From assembly GCF_001653235.2 (NCBI RefSeq), contig NC_035790.1:5952001-6016000 (forward strand): 64,000 nt of DNA, given 5' to 3'. This stretch comes from Pochonia chlamydosporia 170. Lineage: Eukaryota > Ascomycota > Sordariomycetes > Hypocreales > Clavicipitaceae. This document shows positions 1 to 10,623 of this stretch, in pieces (position 1 is the first letter of the stretch; each line of letters opens with the position of its first letter). The notes below the pieces were generated by a model. That model was not told where the DNA came from and ran no database searches. It saw nothing but the letters and a program-made list of their open reading frames with translations. Made by a program: the position numbers and the translations under genes.

Positions 1-905
1 GGTTTATTTATTGCCGACTTCTGCTGCGGGCTGTCCATGGGCTGGTGGAAGAGCAGCCATAATGTTCATCACTTAATTACCAACATGCCGGCAAGTCCCC
101 CAGATCTACCCGGTGGCTCATATCGAGAGCTTTTACTAACGACAACTTATAGGAACACGATCCTGATATTCAAAACCTCCCTCTCTTCGCGACATGCCCT
201 TCATTCTTCAAGTCCCTTCGCTCGAGCTACTATGACTTTACATTCGTTTGGGACGCCGCGGCTGAATTCCTCGTCCCCTTCCAGAAGTATACCTACTACC
301 CTGTTATGGGTATTGCCCGCTTCAACCTTTATCTTCTCTCGTGGCACCACGTTCTTTCTGCCAAATCATCCTCCCTAGGAAGCAGCAAGGCATGGTGGAT
401 TCGTCCCACCGAGATTGCCTTCATGTCCTGCTACTGGTTCATATTCGGCTACCTCCTGCTCTGGCGCACTCTACCAACATGGACCATCCGCGTGGCATTT
501 GTCCTAGTTTCGCACATTGTTACTATGCCTCTGCACGTCCAGATTACCCTTTCGCACTGGGGCATGTCTACATCCGACCTTGGCGAGGACGAATCTTTCC
601 CCCAACGACAGTTGCGAACGACCCTTGATGTTGATTGCCCTGCTTGGCTAGACTTTATTCATGGCGGTTTACAATTCCAGGCCATTCACCACCTGTTTCC
701 CCGAGTACCGCGCCACAACCTGCGTAAGGTTCAGGTCATGGTTAGAGAATTCTGCGCAGACACTGGTATCCCCTATTCGATCCTGGGATTCATGGACGGA
801 AACCGCAAAGTCATTGGTCGATTGGAGCAAGTCAGTGAGCAGGTCAAAATACTGGTCAACTGCCAAAAGTACATGGCCGAGACTGGGGAGAGCGGGTTGC
901 ATTGA
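1..905 (+). CDS. Delta-8 sphingolipid desaturase, C-terminal part (5' truncated by window edge)
   Basis: Membrane-bound, di-iron fatty-acid desaturase of the cytochrome b5-fused family; such enzymes introduce the delta-8 double bond into the sphingoid base of fungal glucosylceramides in the ER. Two exons are visible: 1-90 and 153-905. The intron 91-152 starts with GC (gcaagt), has a CTAAC branch site at 136-140 and ends in TAG; joining gives NMPEHDPDIQN, a normal family sequence. Seen are the second histidine box HNVHH and the third box in QAIHHLFPR, where Gln replaces the first His as in front-end desaturases. Hydrophobic segments lie between them. The cytochrome b5 domain and first His box must lie left of the window. 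The stop TGA is at 903-905. The 3' end faces the convergent flavoenzyme gene 246 bp away. Family assignment is firm; delta-8 sphingolipid rather than another front-end specificity rests on overall resemblance. Confidence 0.88.
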
Positions 906-1151
906 GCTAGTCGTAGTTGATTCTTTCGTTTCTTGAATTTGCCGCACTCATCATGACCTAGCATCGATGGACATACACGGAAAAAGTTTATGCATAATTG
1001 GTCAGGCGTTGTAGACTAGAATTGTTATATTATAAGAACTTTCAAAAATTGTACGTTGTCACATGGCTAACTTTTTGCCCGCACCTTCCCCAAATAAGAA
1101 ACACATCTGGGACGCCTTGGAATCAAACCCGAACTCCAACCAGTGCAAATA

Positions 1152-3030
1152 TCAATATCCAAAGTCTTCCCAAACCACCTCCTCACCATTCAGCCACCTA
1201 TTCAACAACTCCAGCAATCTCGGCCCAGCACACAAGTAAAACTTTCTCTTCTCGCCCATATACCCTTTCACATCATCTTGTCCGATTCTCCTCCTCTCCA
1301 TCACCACGCCTGCCTCCTTCAACTTGCGCACCATCTCCTCATCGCCCTCCCCTCCCGTAACAAACAGCTTCGTCACTCCAGCCAAGCCAGGAATCCTGTC
1401 AAACGTGTCCACCGCAAGACCTAAATCCTCACCCCTCAAACCCCACAGCAAACTCAACTCTACACCCGCATCCAACACTCGTCTCGCCTGTGCCAGAATC
1501 GGCGTTATCCCAACTCCACCCGCTACATAAACCGGTTTCTCTGTCCCCGTCTGCACAGGTAATCTAAACTTGGTCTCGCCGCCGAACCCAAGCACAGGAA
1601 TATCAAGCGGCGCTCGTATATTTCGCCTCCATAAAAGTCCCGTTGCGGGACCGTGTCTCCGCGCCGTGATTTGAAACTCGTCGTCTTTCCAGCCCGGCGG
1701 ACTGGATACGGTAAAGGTACGTATAAAGTCGTCGTTTATGCTTTGCGGATCCTCATCCCGCATGTGTGCGTACCCGAAGCCCAATTCTGGCTCAAAGTCA
1801 AGTGAAACATGTTGTCCTGCTTCCCACTTCGGCAGTGGTTGTCCGCTGGTCGAAGCAAGTTTGAATGTGAAGGTGTTGATGGAGGGTGATAGGACCTGGC
1901 GGTCGATGAGGGTGGCAGTGATGTCTGCCCGCGCTGAGTTGACTGCCTGGGGATCGTTCTTCTCGGAAATCAAGTGTCGAAGGGGTGGGTTGTATGGCGA
2001 GTATTCGCCTTGCGCGCCGCGGAAGGGTAGACCTGCCTTGACGAAGCGGGCTGCTGAGACGGTGATCTTGACGGCTAGTTGGGTTCTTGCGAGGAGGGAC
2101 GACGCTTCCTTTCCGACTAGGATTTCTGCTCGACCTGTGAGGTAGAGCACGTTTGCTGTATCGTAGTCGGGGATGACTATGCCGATTAGGGGGTTTACTT
2201 TGAGGTTGCCTAGTGTTTGGTATAATCTGTTTCCAGAGACTACAACCATCAGCAAAAGCCTTCAAAATGAGACAAATATCGGGGGGGAAACAAATAGGGA
2301 GAAACTTACATTCTGGATACACCAATTCCACCTGTCCACCCTCATTCTTCACCACCCTCACAAACCCAGGACTCCCACCCCTATGATTCGTATCCATCGT
2401 CTCCCCATTCGTGCTCGACACAAAAATCATGTCCGCCTTGTACACCAGATCCAGCGCCTCCCTCGGCAGCGGCAGCTCATCACTCACAAGCAACGCGCTC
2501 CCAGGATCATGCCTCACCACATCCTTCTTGTTCAAATACTTGGGGCAATTGCCCAGACTCTCCGTCACCACCATCGCGGCCTGAACATCACCCACACCCT
2601 CATCACCGTCCTTCACCACCGCCCCCGCAACCATCACACCCGCCAGTTTCACACGGTCCCTCGTCTCCAGATCAATCGCCAAACCGGCCATCATCTTGCC
2701 CTGCCCGTCGTTGGGCCGTACGATTCCACCATCTCCTTGGTTCGTCCACAACGCCTCGAATACAGGATCATAGCGCATGTCAACTGCGCTGTTGAAGCCC
2801 AACACTCCCTGTGCGACTGGACCTGCAAATCCCCGTTCACCACCCCAGATTGTTGTCCACGGGCGACCCTGGCTGTCGAGTGTTCCTAGTGCAACGAGTG
2901 GTGACTGCCGGACACGCATGGCATACGGCATCGGTAGGCCCGGAGCGGTCGGATTTCTGCCAGCAGGTACGTGGAGCATGTTCCGCATGGCGTCTTCGCC
3001 CTCGTGGAAGGACGATAGTTGAGACGGCAT
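1152..3030 (-). CDS. PNPOx-like / ferredoxin-reductase-like fused flavoprotein oxidoreductase
   Basis: Two exons on the minus strand, 3030-2310 and 2239-1152, give about 602 residues; the 70-bp intron 2240-2309 has a GTAAGT donor, and joining gives VYPEFSGNRLYQTLGNL without frame loss. The N-terminal half (about residues 15-300) resembles pyridoxamine-phosphate-oxidase-like split-barrel FMN-binding proteins: a substrate-facing MRVRQSPLVALGTLD region and the RLYQTLGNL segment. The C-terminal half (about 330-602) is a ferredoxin-NADP reductase module, with the FAD motif RTFTVSS and the nucleotide-binding motif GGVGITPI, and ends in an aromatic residue. No 2Fe-2S cysteine cluster follows. Start 3030 was chosen over the in-frame ATG at 3117 because its context (atcaacATGcc) is better and the extra 29 residues look non-conserved. 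The substrate is unknown; the fusion suggests NAD(P)H-driven reduction of a flavin-bound substrate in the cytosol. Confidence 0.85.
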
Positions 3031-3829
3031 GTTGATGGATGTGTAGTTGTCTGTTAGGAGGGACTGTGACGCAATGTATTGCACAAGTGGGATGGCCGTC
3101 AGGTTAAGCAGGTGCATGGGATCATATTTATTGAAATTATTTGTGGTTTAATACTGGTCAAGGGCACAGCACGCCTTTGTCATGACCAGGCAACGATTCC
3201 GCATTGGCAGGAAGGATGATGAAATAGCTACCGACCGGATTGCCATGCTTGTCAAGATAAATGCCAGCTGCTGTTTGGCTTTTGGGCTGTTTTACAAATC
3301 ACAGATGTCCGAGACAACCCCACCAATTGTGTTGTCACTTGTCAGGCCATGGGTATTGCGAAAGCTTTGAGCTACACCAATTTGGGACGAATTGTCAGCG
3401 CCACTCTAACCACGTCTTTGGAATCAATTGTATTCAGCTTATGAAAGCTTCTGGTAGGTGTGAATGTAAATGTAGAAATCGGCAATCAATCATTCGCCGT
3501 TTTGATGTCGTCAAAAGCAACCCCGGTATCCTCTCCAAGATGCACTCACTACTATACCACATCCCCCCCCTGCCATCTCGTAGCCGCCTTCTTCTTCTTA
3601 GCCTCATTCTCTCGCAAGGCTGTGATAAGTTCAACTCCGGCCAAACGCCTCATACTTTGGCGGGTATCTATACAGAAGTAATTAACAAAAATATTGCAAA
3701 ATATTCATTCAAGGCCTTGTCTCTGCCCAAGCCCAGCGCCTAGTGTCATAAAAGTGAATCTTGTTCAAAATTGTAGCCCAATTTACATGCCCCCGAGCCT
3801 GCAGGTGATGTCTCATACTCCGCGGCATC
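3031..3829. other. Intergenic: upstream region of the flavoenzyme gene and 3' flank of KCH
   Basis: About 0.8 kb between the flavoenzyme start and the KCH stop, both genes on the minus strand. The open frames here are short and lack domain-like sequence. No convincing promoter element was identified beyond AT-rich stretches near 3120-3150. Confidence 0.6.
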
Positions 3830-5697
3830 TTAATAATATCCACGGTTTTGCTGTGATTCAACATCATATCCGTATTGTCCTGTCTGATAGCTCGGTGACA
3901 TGCCTTGAGATTGTCCGCTTAGCGGACCCCTAGGCGGTATCGGCGCAGTCATATTTCTCTGTGGAGGATACTGCTGAGGGCCAGGTCCTCTTCTAGGAGG
4001 CGCAATTGACCCTGCTGGTCCCGTCATGCTGCGAACCTGGGGTGGAGGCACGCCGTTGCTTCGAAATGATGGAGCCGGGCTTTCCCGGCCACCATTGCCA
4101 GAGTAGGGATTGTATGGCTGGTACGAACCGCTTTGTGGTTGGTACGCAACAGGCCCTGTGTTACTCCGGCTGACAGGCGGTGGTGCGCCATAATTGCTCC
4201 CCATTGAACCATTCGTCGGCGTTCTTGTAGGACCGGGATACGAAGGCAAGTTGCTCTCCGTCAGCGCGGGACTGGCAGTGATGGTCCTCAGAGGAGTACC
4301 TGTTGAACCATTTGCCATTGGTCCGTACCCCGGTCTGCCACTGGAGAAGCTTCGTTGCGAGTTTGATGTACCAGGTCGAGTTGGCGGGCCGAACCCGTTT
4401 TTAAGGTCAAAATCGGCAAGACTGGGAGCGGGCGACTGCGACCGGGAGTATCCCATATCTGCAGCAGAAGATACCAAGGGGGCGTTGGAGGAGTAACTGG
4501 AAAGCGAGCCCGAGGTGCCGGTTCTCTGCATCGGCCGCCTGCCATCCATCGAGCTCAATTCGATACTGCCAGGTGTGCCTGGGCGGGATGAGTATACCGG
4601 AAGAGTAGCTGTCTTCTCGTCGCGCCCGAAAGTAGGCATTTGAGGGAGGCTGTCATCCATGCCAGGTTGAACATTGGGTATTGTGGGCAGTGTAGCCTTG
4701 TGATCCATATACGGTCCCTTCTCGCCGTTTTTCTTGGCCAATTCCAGTTCAGCTTTATATCTGTTGGCTTGGCCCTTGGCAAGGGCTTTGTTGACCTTTG
4801 TGGTGACAATGCGTAATAGTTTCTTGTTGACTTTCCGCTCACAGTATCCTCTCAAACCGCCATCGGCGCGTGGGATCCAATGGAAGAGGAAGAAAACGTA
4901 GAATAACACGGCCATCAGCAGGAACAAGGCCGAAAAGACCCAGATGACGAAAGTAAAACACATGCCCGACAAGATGACCGCTTGTTGGTAATCCTCGGAA
5001 GCGAGCACCTTGACCTTGTCGAAGAAGCCCAGAATGGCTCCATCCACACTGGTGGCCGTAGGCGCTAGTTTCGCAACATACACAGACCTCAGCGTCAAAC
5101 CGTTGACTACCTGGCGAGGACCAGAGCAGAAGATGACTCGAATCCATGCTGGGGACTGCAAGTTAGATCTAATTCGGTGACATAAGCATCATCAAGAGCA
5201 AACTTACATTTAAAACTGAAGTAAGTAAACAGAGCGACATATTCAGAGCCTTTTTTACTCTTGGTCAGCTCGGCAAAGACCAAGAATCTTCTCCAACCTT
5301 GACCAGAACCGAAACGAATCGACTCCCAACGGACTGCCAAACTGTCGAGGAAACATTCAGCCACATTACCGCGCCTCATAACGCGGAAGGCCCGTACTCC
5401 CTCAAAGGCGAGGTTAACGAAGGAAAGGAGGATGCAGACGGAGAAGATCCATTTGGAAACGTCAAATGGAATGGCTGGATCGATCTTGGACGACCATTTG
5501 TTGAATGCGAGTAAATTCACAGCGGTAAAGCTGTCGACGGCATAGACGGCAATTGAAATAATCAGCATAAACCACAAATAGGTGTAAGCAAATCCTGGGC
5601 CGCAGCCCTTGGCCTTGAAGTCTTGCAGGTTAATATAATCCCATTTCTGATCGGCGAACTCTCGAGTTTGCTTTTTTCGATTGCTTGCGCAGCCCAT
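3830..5697 (-). CDS. KCH-family low-affinity potassium transporter (Kch1-like)
   Basis: Two exons, 5697-5208 and 5148-3830, encode about 602 residues. The 59-bp intron 5149-5207 has a GTAAGT donor; the acceptor at CCCCAG keeps frame (TYFSFK then SWIRVIF), whereas the nearer TTGCAG would shift it. The N-terminus MGCASNR...KWDYINLQDF is characteristic of the fungal KCH family, whose yeast members promote K+ influx and membrane-potential changes that activate Ca2+ channels during pheromone response. Predicted membrane segments lie at about residues 38-58 and 82-100, and a long hydrophobic stretch at 221-258 probably crosses twice. A basic KVNKKLLRIVTTKVNKAL region follows. The last 330 residues are Pro/Ser/Gly/Tyr-rich and disordered, probably a cytosolic regulatory tail. 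Plasma-membrane location is inferred from the family. Confidence 0.9.
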
Positions 5698-8600
5698 ATT
5701 GTCGAAATACTGGACTCACGCGGCGGTCCTGCCGGTTTAAGTGACTGATAACGAAGTTTATAATGTTGAAATGAGTGTCGTTGGTTGTTGCGGCTTGGAG
5801 AGAGCGGTAAAAGTGTTGCGGACCTGCCGACAGCACTCTTCGCTCCTCGCCGTGGGATAGTATAACCCTTCCCGCCCAAGCTGGAATATTCGAAGGAGTG
5901 AAGTTGACGGCGGCCAGAACTCTTTTCAAGTAGCACCAGGAAGACGAAACAGAGACGCCTTTCGCTAGAACCCTACTGTATGCTGCCCATATCCTTGACG
6001 CACAAATAATCTTGGCTAAGGTGATCGTGGTCGACCCAGCAATGGAGGCGTTTCGCGGTCGTCGGCGTCGTAAACAATTCTTCACCAAGCCAGCATCAAA
6101 AGCAAAGACTGCATGCGTCGAAACGCAGGGGAAATTCTACCAAGGCTAAAGATGCAATGGTGAAGAGAGATGGAGTTGGTGTACCAAGGCACGCTGTGCA
6201 AAGGTCTGATTTGCCCTGGTCGTTCCGGGTCTCCGGTTTCAAAGGCAGGTTATTGAGACCGTTGGGGGTTCACGGGCGGGTTCTTGGCGAAGGAGTCGTT
6301 CAGCCTCGAAACAGCCGGTAAATAGCTTAGATTGGCACGAAAGAAGACGCGTGCCGAGACGTGGCAGGCGAAAATTGGGCTGTATCCAGCAAGAATCAAA
6401 TGGGAAAAGGACGCAAATGAGTGACTGTTGCAGACGTTGGAATGGAGAGGTGTGTCGGTTGGAGACAGGAAGATGGGAAAGACAGACAGACAATGGAGAG
6501 GAGCACGATGGGAACCTTGGACAAGGCGGGTGAGCTTGGAGGGCGAATGACGGTCAGCTAGTAATTGACCCGGCAGACCAAACAAGTCAGACTTGACATG
6601 GACTGATAGACATGAACCAGACTGGCATGGGAAAGAATGCACACAATAGAGGAGGCTAGCATCCCTTCTGTCCATTTGCCTCCTCGTTCCTTCCCCAGGA
6701 TCGAACTTGACAACAGTGCACGGTGAAAGTGACATGCCCGACTAGGCGTTGGCGCACTTGTCTGCTTGTTCCTGAACCCCTGGCGCCGGGAACAATCGCA
6801 TCTGCACCACCATTGGCCCGTCTTGGCTTGTTGCAAGGGGTCTTACGCTGCTGCCAGGGGCTATTATCCCTGATTGGCCTGCCTGGGCTGCCGCTCAAAC
6901 CTCCTCCCCACCATTGTGTTGAGCATGCAATTCCAACGGATGGCGAAGAGACCAGACCTCTTCCGTCTCACTGCTCCAGTCAATTCCCCCTTTGCACGCA
7001 GCCGCGAGTCTCAGTGCGACTGTACGGAGTAGAGAGTGCATATGTTTCAAAGCGAGGACAGGCGCGGCTCGATGGCTGCGAAAACAAACGCATGAAATCG
7101 TTCGATTCATTCTCCAGAGCAGAACAGTCAGTCCCTTGTGTCAAACTTAGCATCTTCCTGTATGCGACGCCCGTTGAAACTACTAATTCGAGTCAGCTTG
7201 CACCTAACTACCTAGGTAGATAAGCAGACAAGGGACAAAAGACCACGCGAACCCGATCAAGCCTCGCATCTGGGGGTGAGGAGGAGGAGATGGACATGGG
7301 CAAGCGTTATGCTCCACCCTTTCGTGCCAATGACTGAGTTGACCATCAACCGTGAAACACCAGTTGGCGCCATCGACCCCCTGTGATGACATCGGTCTTC
7401 CTGTGAAGAATGGCGGCCGGTTTTGCAGTATTCCGATGTTGCTCATGTTTGACCCGCATGCATGCATGTGTTGGATGGTATTTTTCGTCGATTATCGGTC
7501 CAGTGAAGAGAGGAGTGGAGTTGGCAAGACTCTAGAGTCCAGCCGCTGGCTAAATCTGGTGATGCCGCACGAGATGTTCATCCGGACGTGATATGTATGC
7601 TTACCACGGAGCATGGGCTTCAGCATCAAGTCACCGCTTGTCTTGTGTATCACGAGGCAGTTCTGTATCGCCGCACGTGTGGTTCGATGTCGAGTTCAAG
7701 ATGACGGCGAAAACATGCCTCGGTATGTATTCGACCTGCGTCATACATATCCCGTGGTTTCATATTTATTATGCGGGCGACTTGAAGCACCGTCTTCAGA
7801 TGTTCTAGCAATTATTCAATTATTTCCTCAAGCTACCGCCATTGCTGCTTACAATGACGATATTGACAGCTTGACGAACCACGCGACGAGGAAATTGCTT
7901 CACTTGTGGCAAAGCTAAGGGAACTACTATCAAGACTAGTTGTGGCCGATCTGACAATTCATTTGGCATGGCAGCGTGACGTCGAAAACGGGTTTACAAT
8001 GCCCGTTGCAATCAAAAACGTTTTGCGAAAGGGCAACTGGGCCACGCCTCTTATCCACCGGCAAAATGCAATGGATCTATTCATGAAGGGACACGCCTGT
8101 CCGTCTCTTGCCTGTTTATGCTAATCTTTGCTCCCATTGCCTGCACGTGTGTTTCGTGACTGTTGCCGCCGTGCATTGCATATCGAAGAACGTGCTGACA
8201 GGTGATGGAGGATCGGGGATGCTTGGATGCCTACGCGAATTCGTTCCGACGTCTAGTATATGTTGGTCTCGCTTTGTTATGCACTGCGCAGCAAAGGCCA
8301 TAATCTGGCCGCGCATCTATTCCGTGGCCAAGGAATATTGCAGATATTCTAAATGTAGGTCTAGAAGCCGATGCAAATTTGGCAATGACACCAGACGTAT
8401 TCATGTCTTCCTGACAATGTGTGCTGTACGGAGTGCTGTTGCCGGCTACAACATTGAGTGCATCCAACTATTTACATAGCAGGTAGCAATATTGGAGGCT
8501 TGCCAAACTGATTCCATTTTACTCACAGTGTGATGAGTCACCACACAATGTGATTGCAATCAATTGAAATGACTTGAATGACTTCATATCCGATAGATCA

Positions 8601-8949
8601 CCAGCACAGACCAGCCCCCAACACGGAAGCGGCTAGCGTGGCCACTCCCACCCAAACCCATCGCCCAGCTCAAAACACTCAACCACTCACAGCGCAACTA
8701 CATTGGCCAAAGCAAACGACTCCATACTTTACCCATCCAGCAATCAACGTCAAGCCAAAAACCATCAACACATGCCCAGTTCTCCAACATCACTCCCTCA
8801 ATCACCCGCCTCACCGCGCACACGAACCACATAGCGTGACCCAAGTCCAGAAACCGACAAACTACTCACCGGGCTGCTACAGCCAGCCGTCGGCACGGTC
8901 ACCGCCCTCACCTCACGAGCCTCCATCTCCATTCAACCCCGTCAACATC
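5698..8949. other. Intergenic: divergent promoter region between KCH and the roadblock gene
   Basis: About 3.2 kb with no supportable gene. The open frames are short, start at non-ATG codons or lack recognisable sequence. It contains the dispersed motif TACGGAGTA at 7023-7031, a related TACGGAGT at 8427-8434, and a CCTAGGTAG motif at 7211-7219. The last 370 bp before 8950 are rich in CA and CC and look like the 5' leader of the next gene. Confidence 0.6.
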
Positions 8950-9645
8950 ATGGCTCTCCCAAACGCAACACCTCCCCTCCTACTGACGAAGCGCCTTAAC
9001 GCTTTCCTCCACGCCAACCAAACACCTCAACTTCCCACGCTCCTCCTCACCACCTACCACGGCAAACTCCTCGCGCACACAAGCCCCCACCCCGTGTCTG
9101 TCCTGCGAACGCACGCAACCGTCGCGGCATCCCTCCTCGCCATTCACACGTCGTCCTCCGTGGACGTTCCCTCCGCGCTCCCCGGCTCGCGGACCCCCGA
9201 TCCTATCACCAGCTCTCCCGTCCTCGGGCCCGAACACTCAGACAATGACGACGTAGCGCCTCACGACATGTCCGCGTCCAGCAAGGCCGCTGCACGAAGA
9301 AGAGCCGCCAAGTCGGTCAAACCCGTCACCATTACAGTCCAGCTTAGCGGTGGGACCGTCATCATCCGCCGCCTTAAATGCGGCTTGTTGTTCGTGTGTG
9401 TTGGTCCTTCGGCGCATGATCTCCAGCCCGATGCGCACTTGCAGGAGAACGGCGACACCGTCGGTAGCCCGAGCGAGGTGGAAAGCCTGGTCAGTGCAGG
9501 GGGTCAAACGACGTCCAGCTTAGATAGCCTGGGTGCTGCGTCGGTCGTGGCGATGAGGAGACATGCGGGGGATTTAGCTCGCTGGCTGGATGATAAGTTA
9601 GGCACTTTGCGGGTTCCAGAGGAGGGTGTCGGGTCGAGTGAGTGA
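8950..9645 (+). CDS. Roadblock/LC7-type protein, LAMTOR2-like (Ragulator/EGO complex candidate)
   Basis: Single exon, 231 residues from the ATG at 8950 (context catcATGG). The frame is open back to 8578, but that extension is His/Pro/Thr-rich and reads like translated leader. Residues 8-55 follow the roadblock pattern: a helix (LLTKRLNAFLHA), then TLLLTTYHGKLLAHTSP, then a helix with THATVAASLLAI. The second half of the fold seems to resume at about 115-150 with VTITVQLSGGTVIIRRL and LLFVCVG, and an amphipathic C-terminal helix (ARWLDDKLGTL) follows. LAMTOR2 in animals is a scaffold anchoring Rag GTPases to the lysosome for TORC1 signalling; a similar vacuolar role is inferred here. It is longer than the roughly 125-residue animal protein because of two low-complexity insertions. 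The match is by pattern only, so another roadblock protein is possible. Confidence 0.65.
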   Translation: MALPNATPPLLLTKRLNAFLHANQTPQLPTLLLTTYHGKLLAHTSPHPVSVLRTHATVAASLLAIHTSSSVDVPSALPGSRTPDPITSSPVLGPEHSDNDDVAPHDMSASSKAAARRRAAKSVKPVTITVQLSGGTVIIRRLKCGLLFVCVGPSAHDLQPDAHLQENGDTVGSPSEVESLVSAGGQTTSSLDSLGAASVVAMRRHAGDLARWLDDKLGTLRVPEEGVGSSE

Positions 9646-10623
9646 AGGGGTTTCGAAAGACATCTTTGACTTGATTTGTTGCTTTAAAAGTCGGGAGTCG
9701 GGGCATTTATTGGCGTTGGGATGGAAAGATTTGGCATCTGGCTCTTTTTCTTCATGGCATGAGGTGGTTTAACACCTCGGTGGACGTTTTGTTTAGCGTG
9801 TCTCTTTCGATACCAATATGCTTAATTATTCCATTTCTGTGTCTGGGCCATACTGCTAAAGGTCTCTGATGCGCAGTCTTGAGGTGTCGTGATTATGGAA
9901 TGCGTATATCCTCCGAATTTGAGCGTCGTGTAACACCTTTCCACATAATACAGTGATCAACCAGAGCTGTTGCATCATGTTGGCCAATACTTGAGTCAGA
10001 GGGCCCCCGTCGGCACGGGGTATGCAACAGCTGTTTTTGGAAAATTGTAAGCACAGCAAATGATGCATAAAAAATCCTCTGTTTTATTTAGTGTAACTGT
10101 GAGAGATTGCGAAATTCAGTCAAGCGTTGCGTTACAGGGCCCCTCCGAATCAATACAGCCAAAAGGCAAGGTCTGAGGTAATACAAGACAGACCGGCTCA
10201 TCGCCGTTTGGTTCAAAGGCCTCAACATTTCTCGAGGCGCCGGCTATTTCATTTGGAACAATCACAGGGGCTGCAGATTCGTATGACCAGGCGTTCAACG
10301 TGCAGCTGCTGAATGCCAAGAATTGCTACAGGAAACAGATGTGTTCACGCGATATTACAACTGTCTTTGCACTACTTAAGTAGATAACTTGACGCCCGCA
10401 AAAGTACTCCGTACATTCCTTTTGGCTGAGGGCCATCTCTTGTGAGGCCGTCGGCTTACATATGCTATCGCTCCTGGTGCCCAAATACTACCAATCCACA
10501 CGCCAAAAGAAAACGCCAGTTCATGCAGACGCCGCTCCTAGATAATGCTTCAATGTCTCCAAATCACCACACCAGCTGGTATCATTACTCCCTTTCTTTG
10601 CATTTGCCCAGTTACACAAATTA
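9646..10623. other. Intergenic: 3' flanks of convergent genes
   Basis: About 1 kb between the stop of the roadblock gene (+) and the stop of the disordered-protein gene (-). No coding potential is seen. It includes a TACTCCGTAC motif at 10405-10414. Confidence 0.6.

Noticed and set aside
5630..6088. 152-codon open frame overlapping the KCH start on the same strand
   Set aside because: It overlaps the clear KCH exon in another frame and is basic, low-information sequence.
6723..7223. 166-codon open frame on the plus strand
   Set aside because: It starts at GTG and shows no protein-like pattern.
8578..8949. In-frame upstream extension of the roadblock gene
   Set aside because: Composition is His/Pro/Thr-rich like translated leader, no structured segment is seen, and the ATG at 8950 has a good context and starts the domain.
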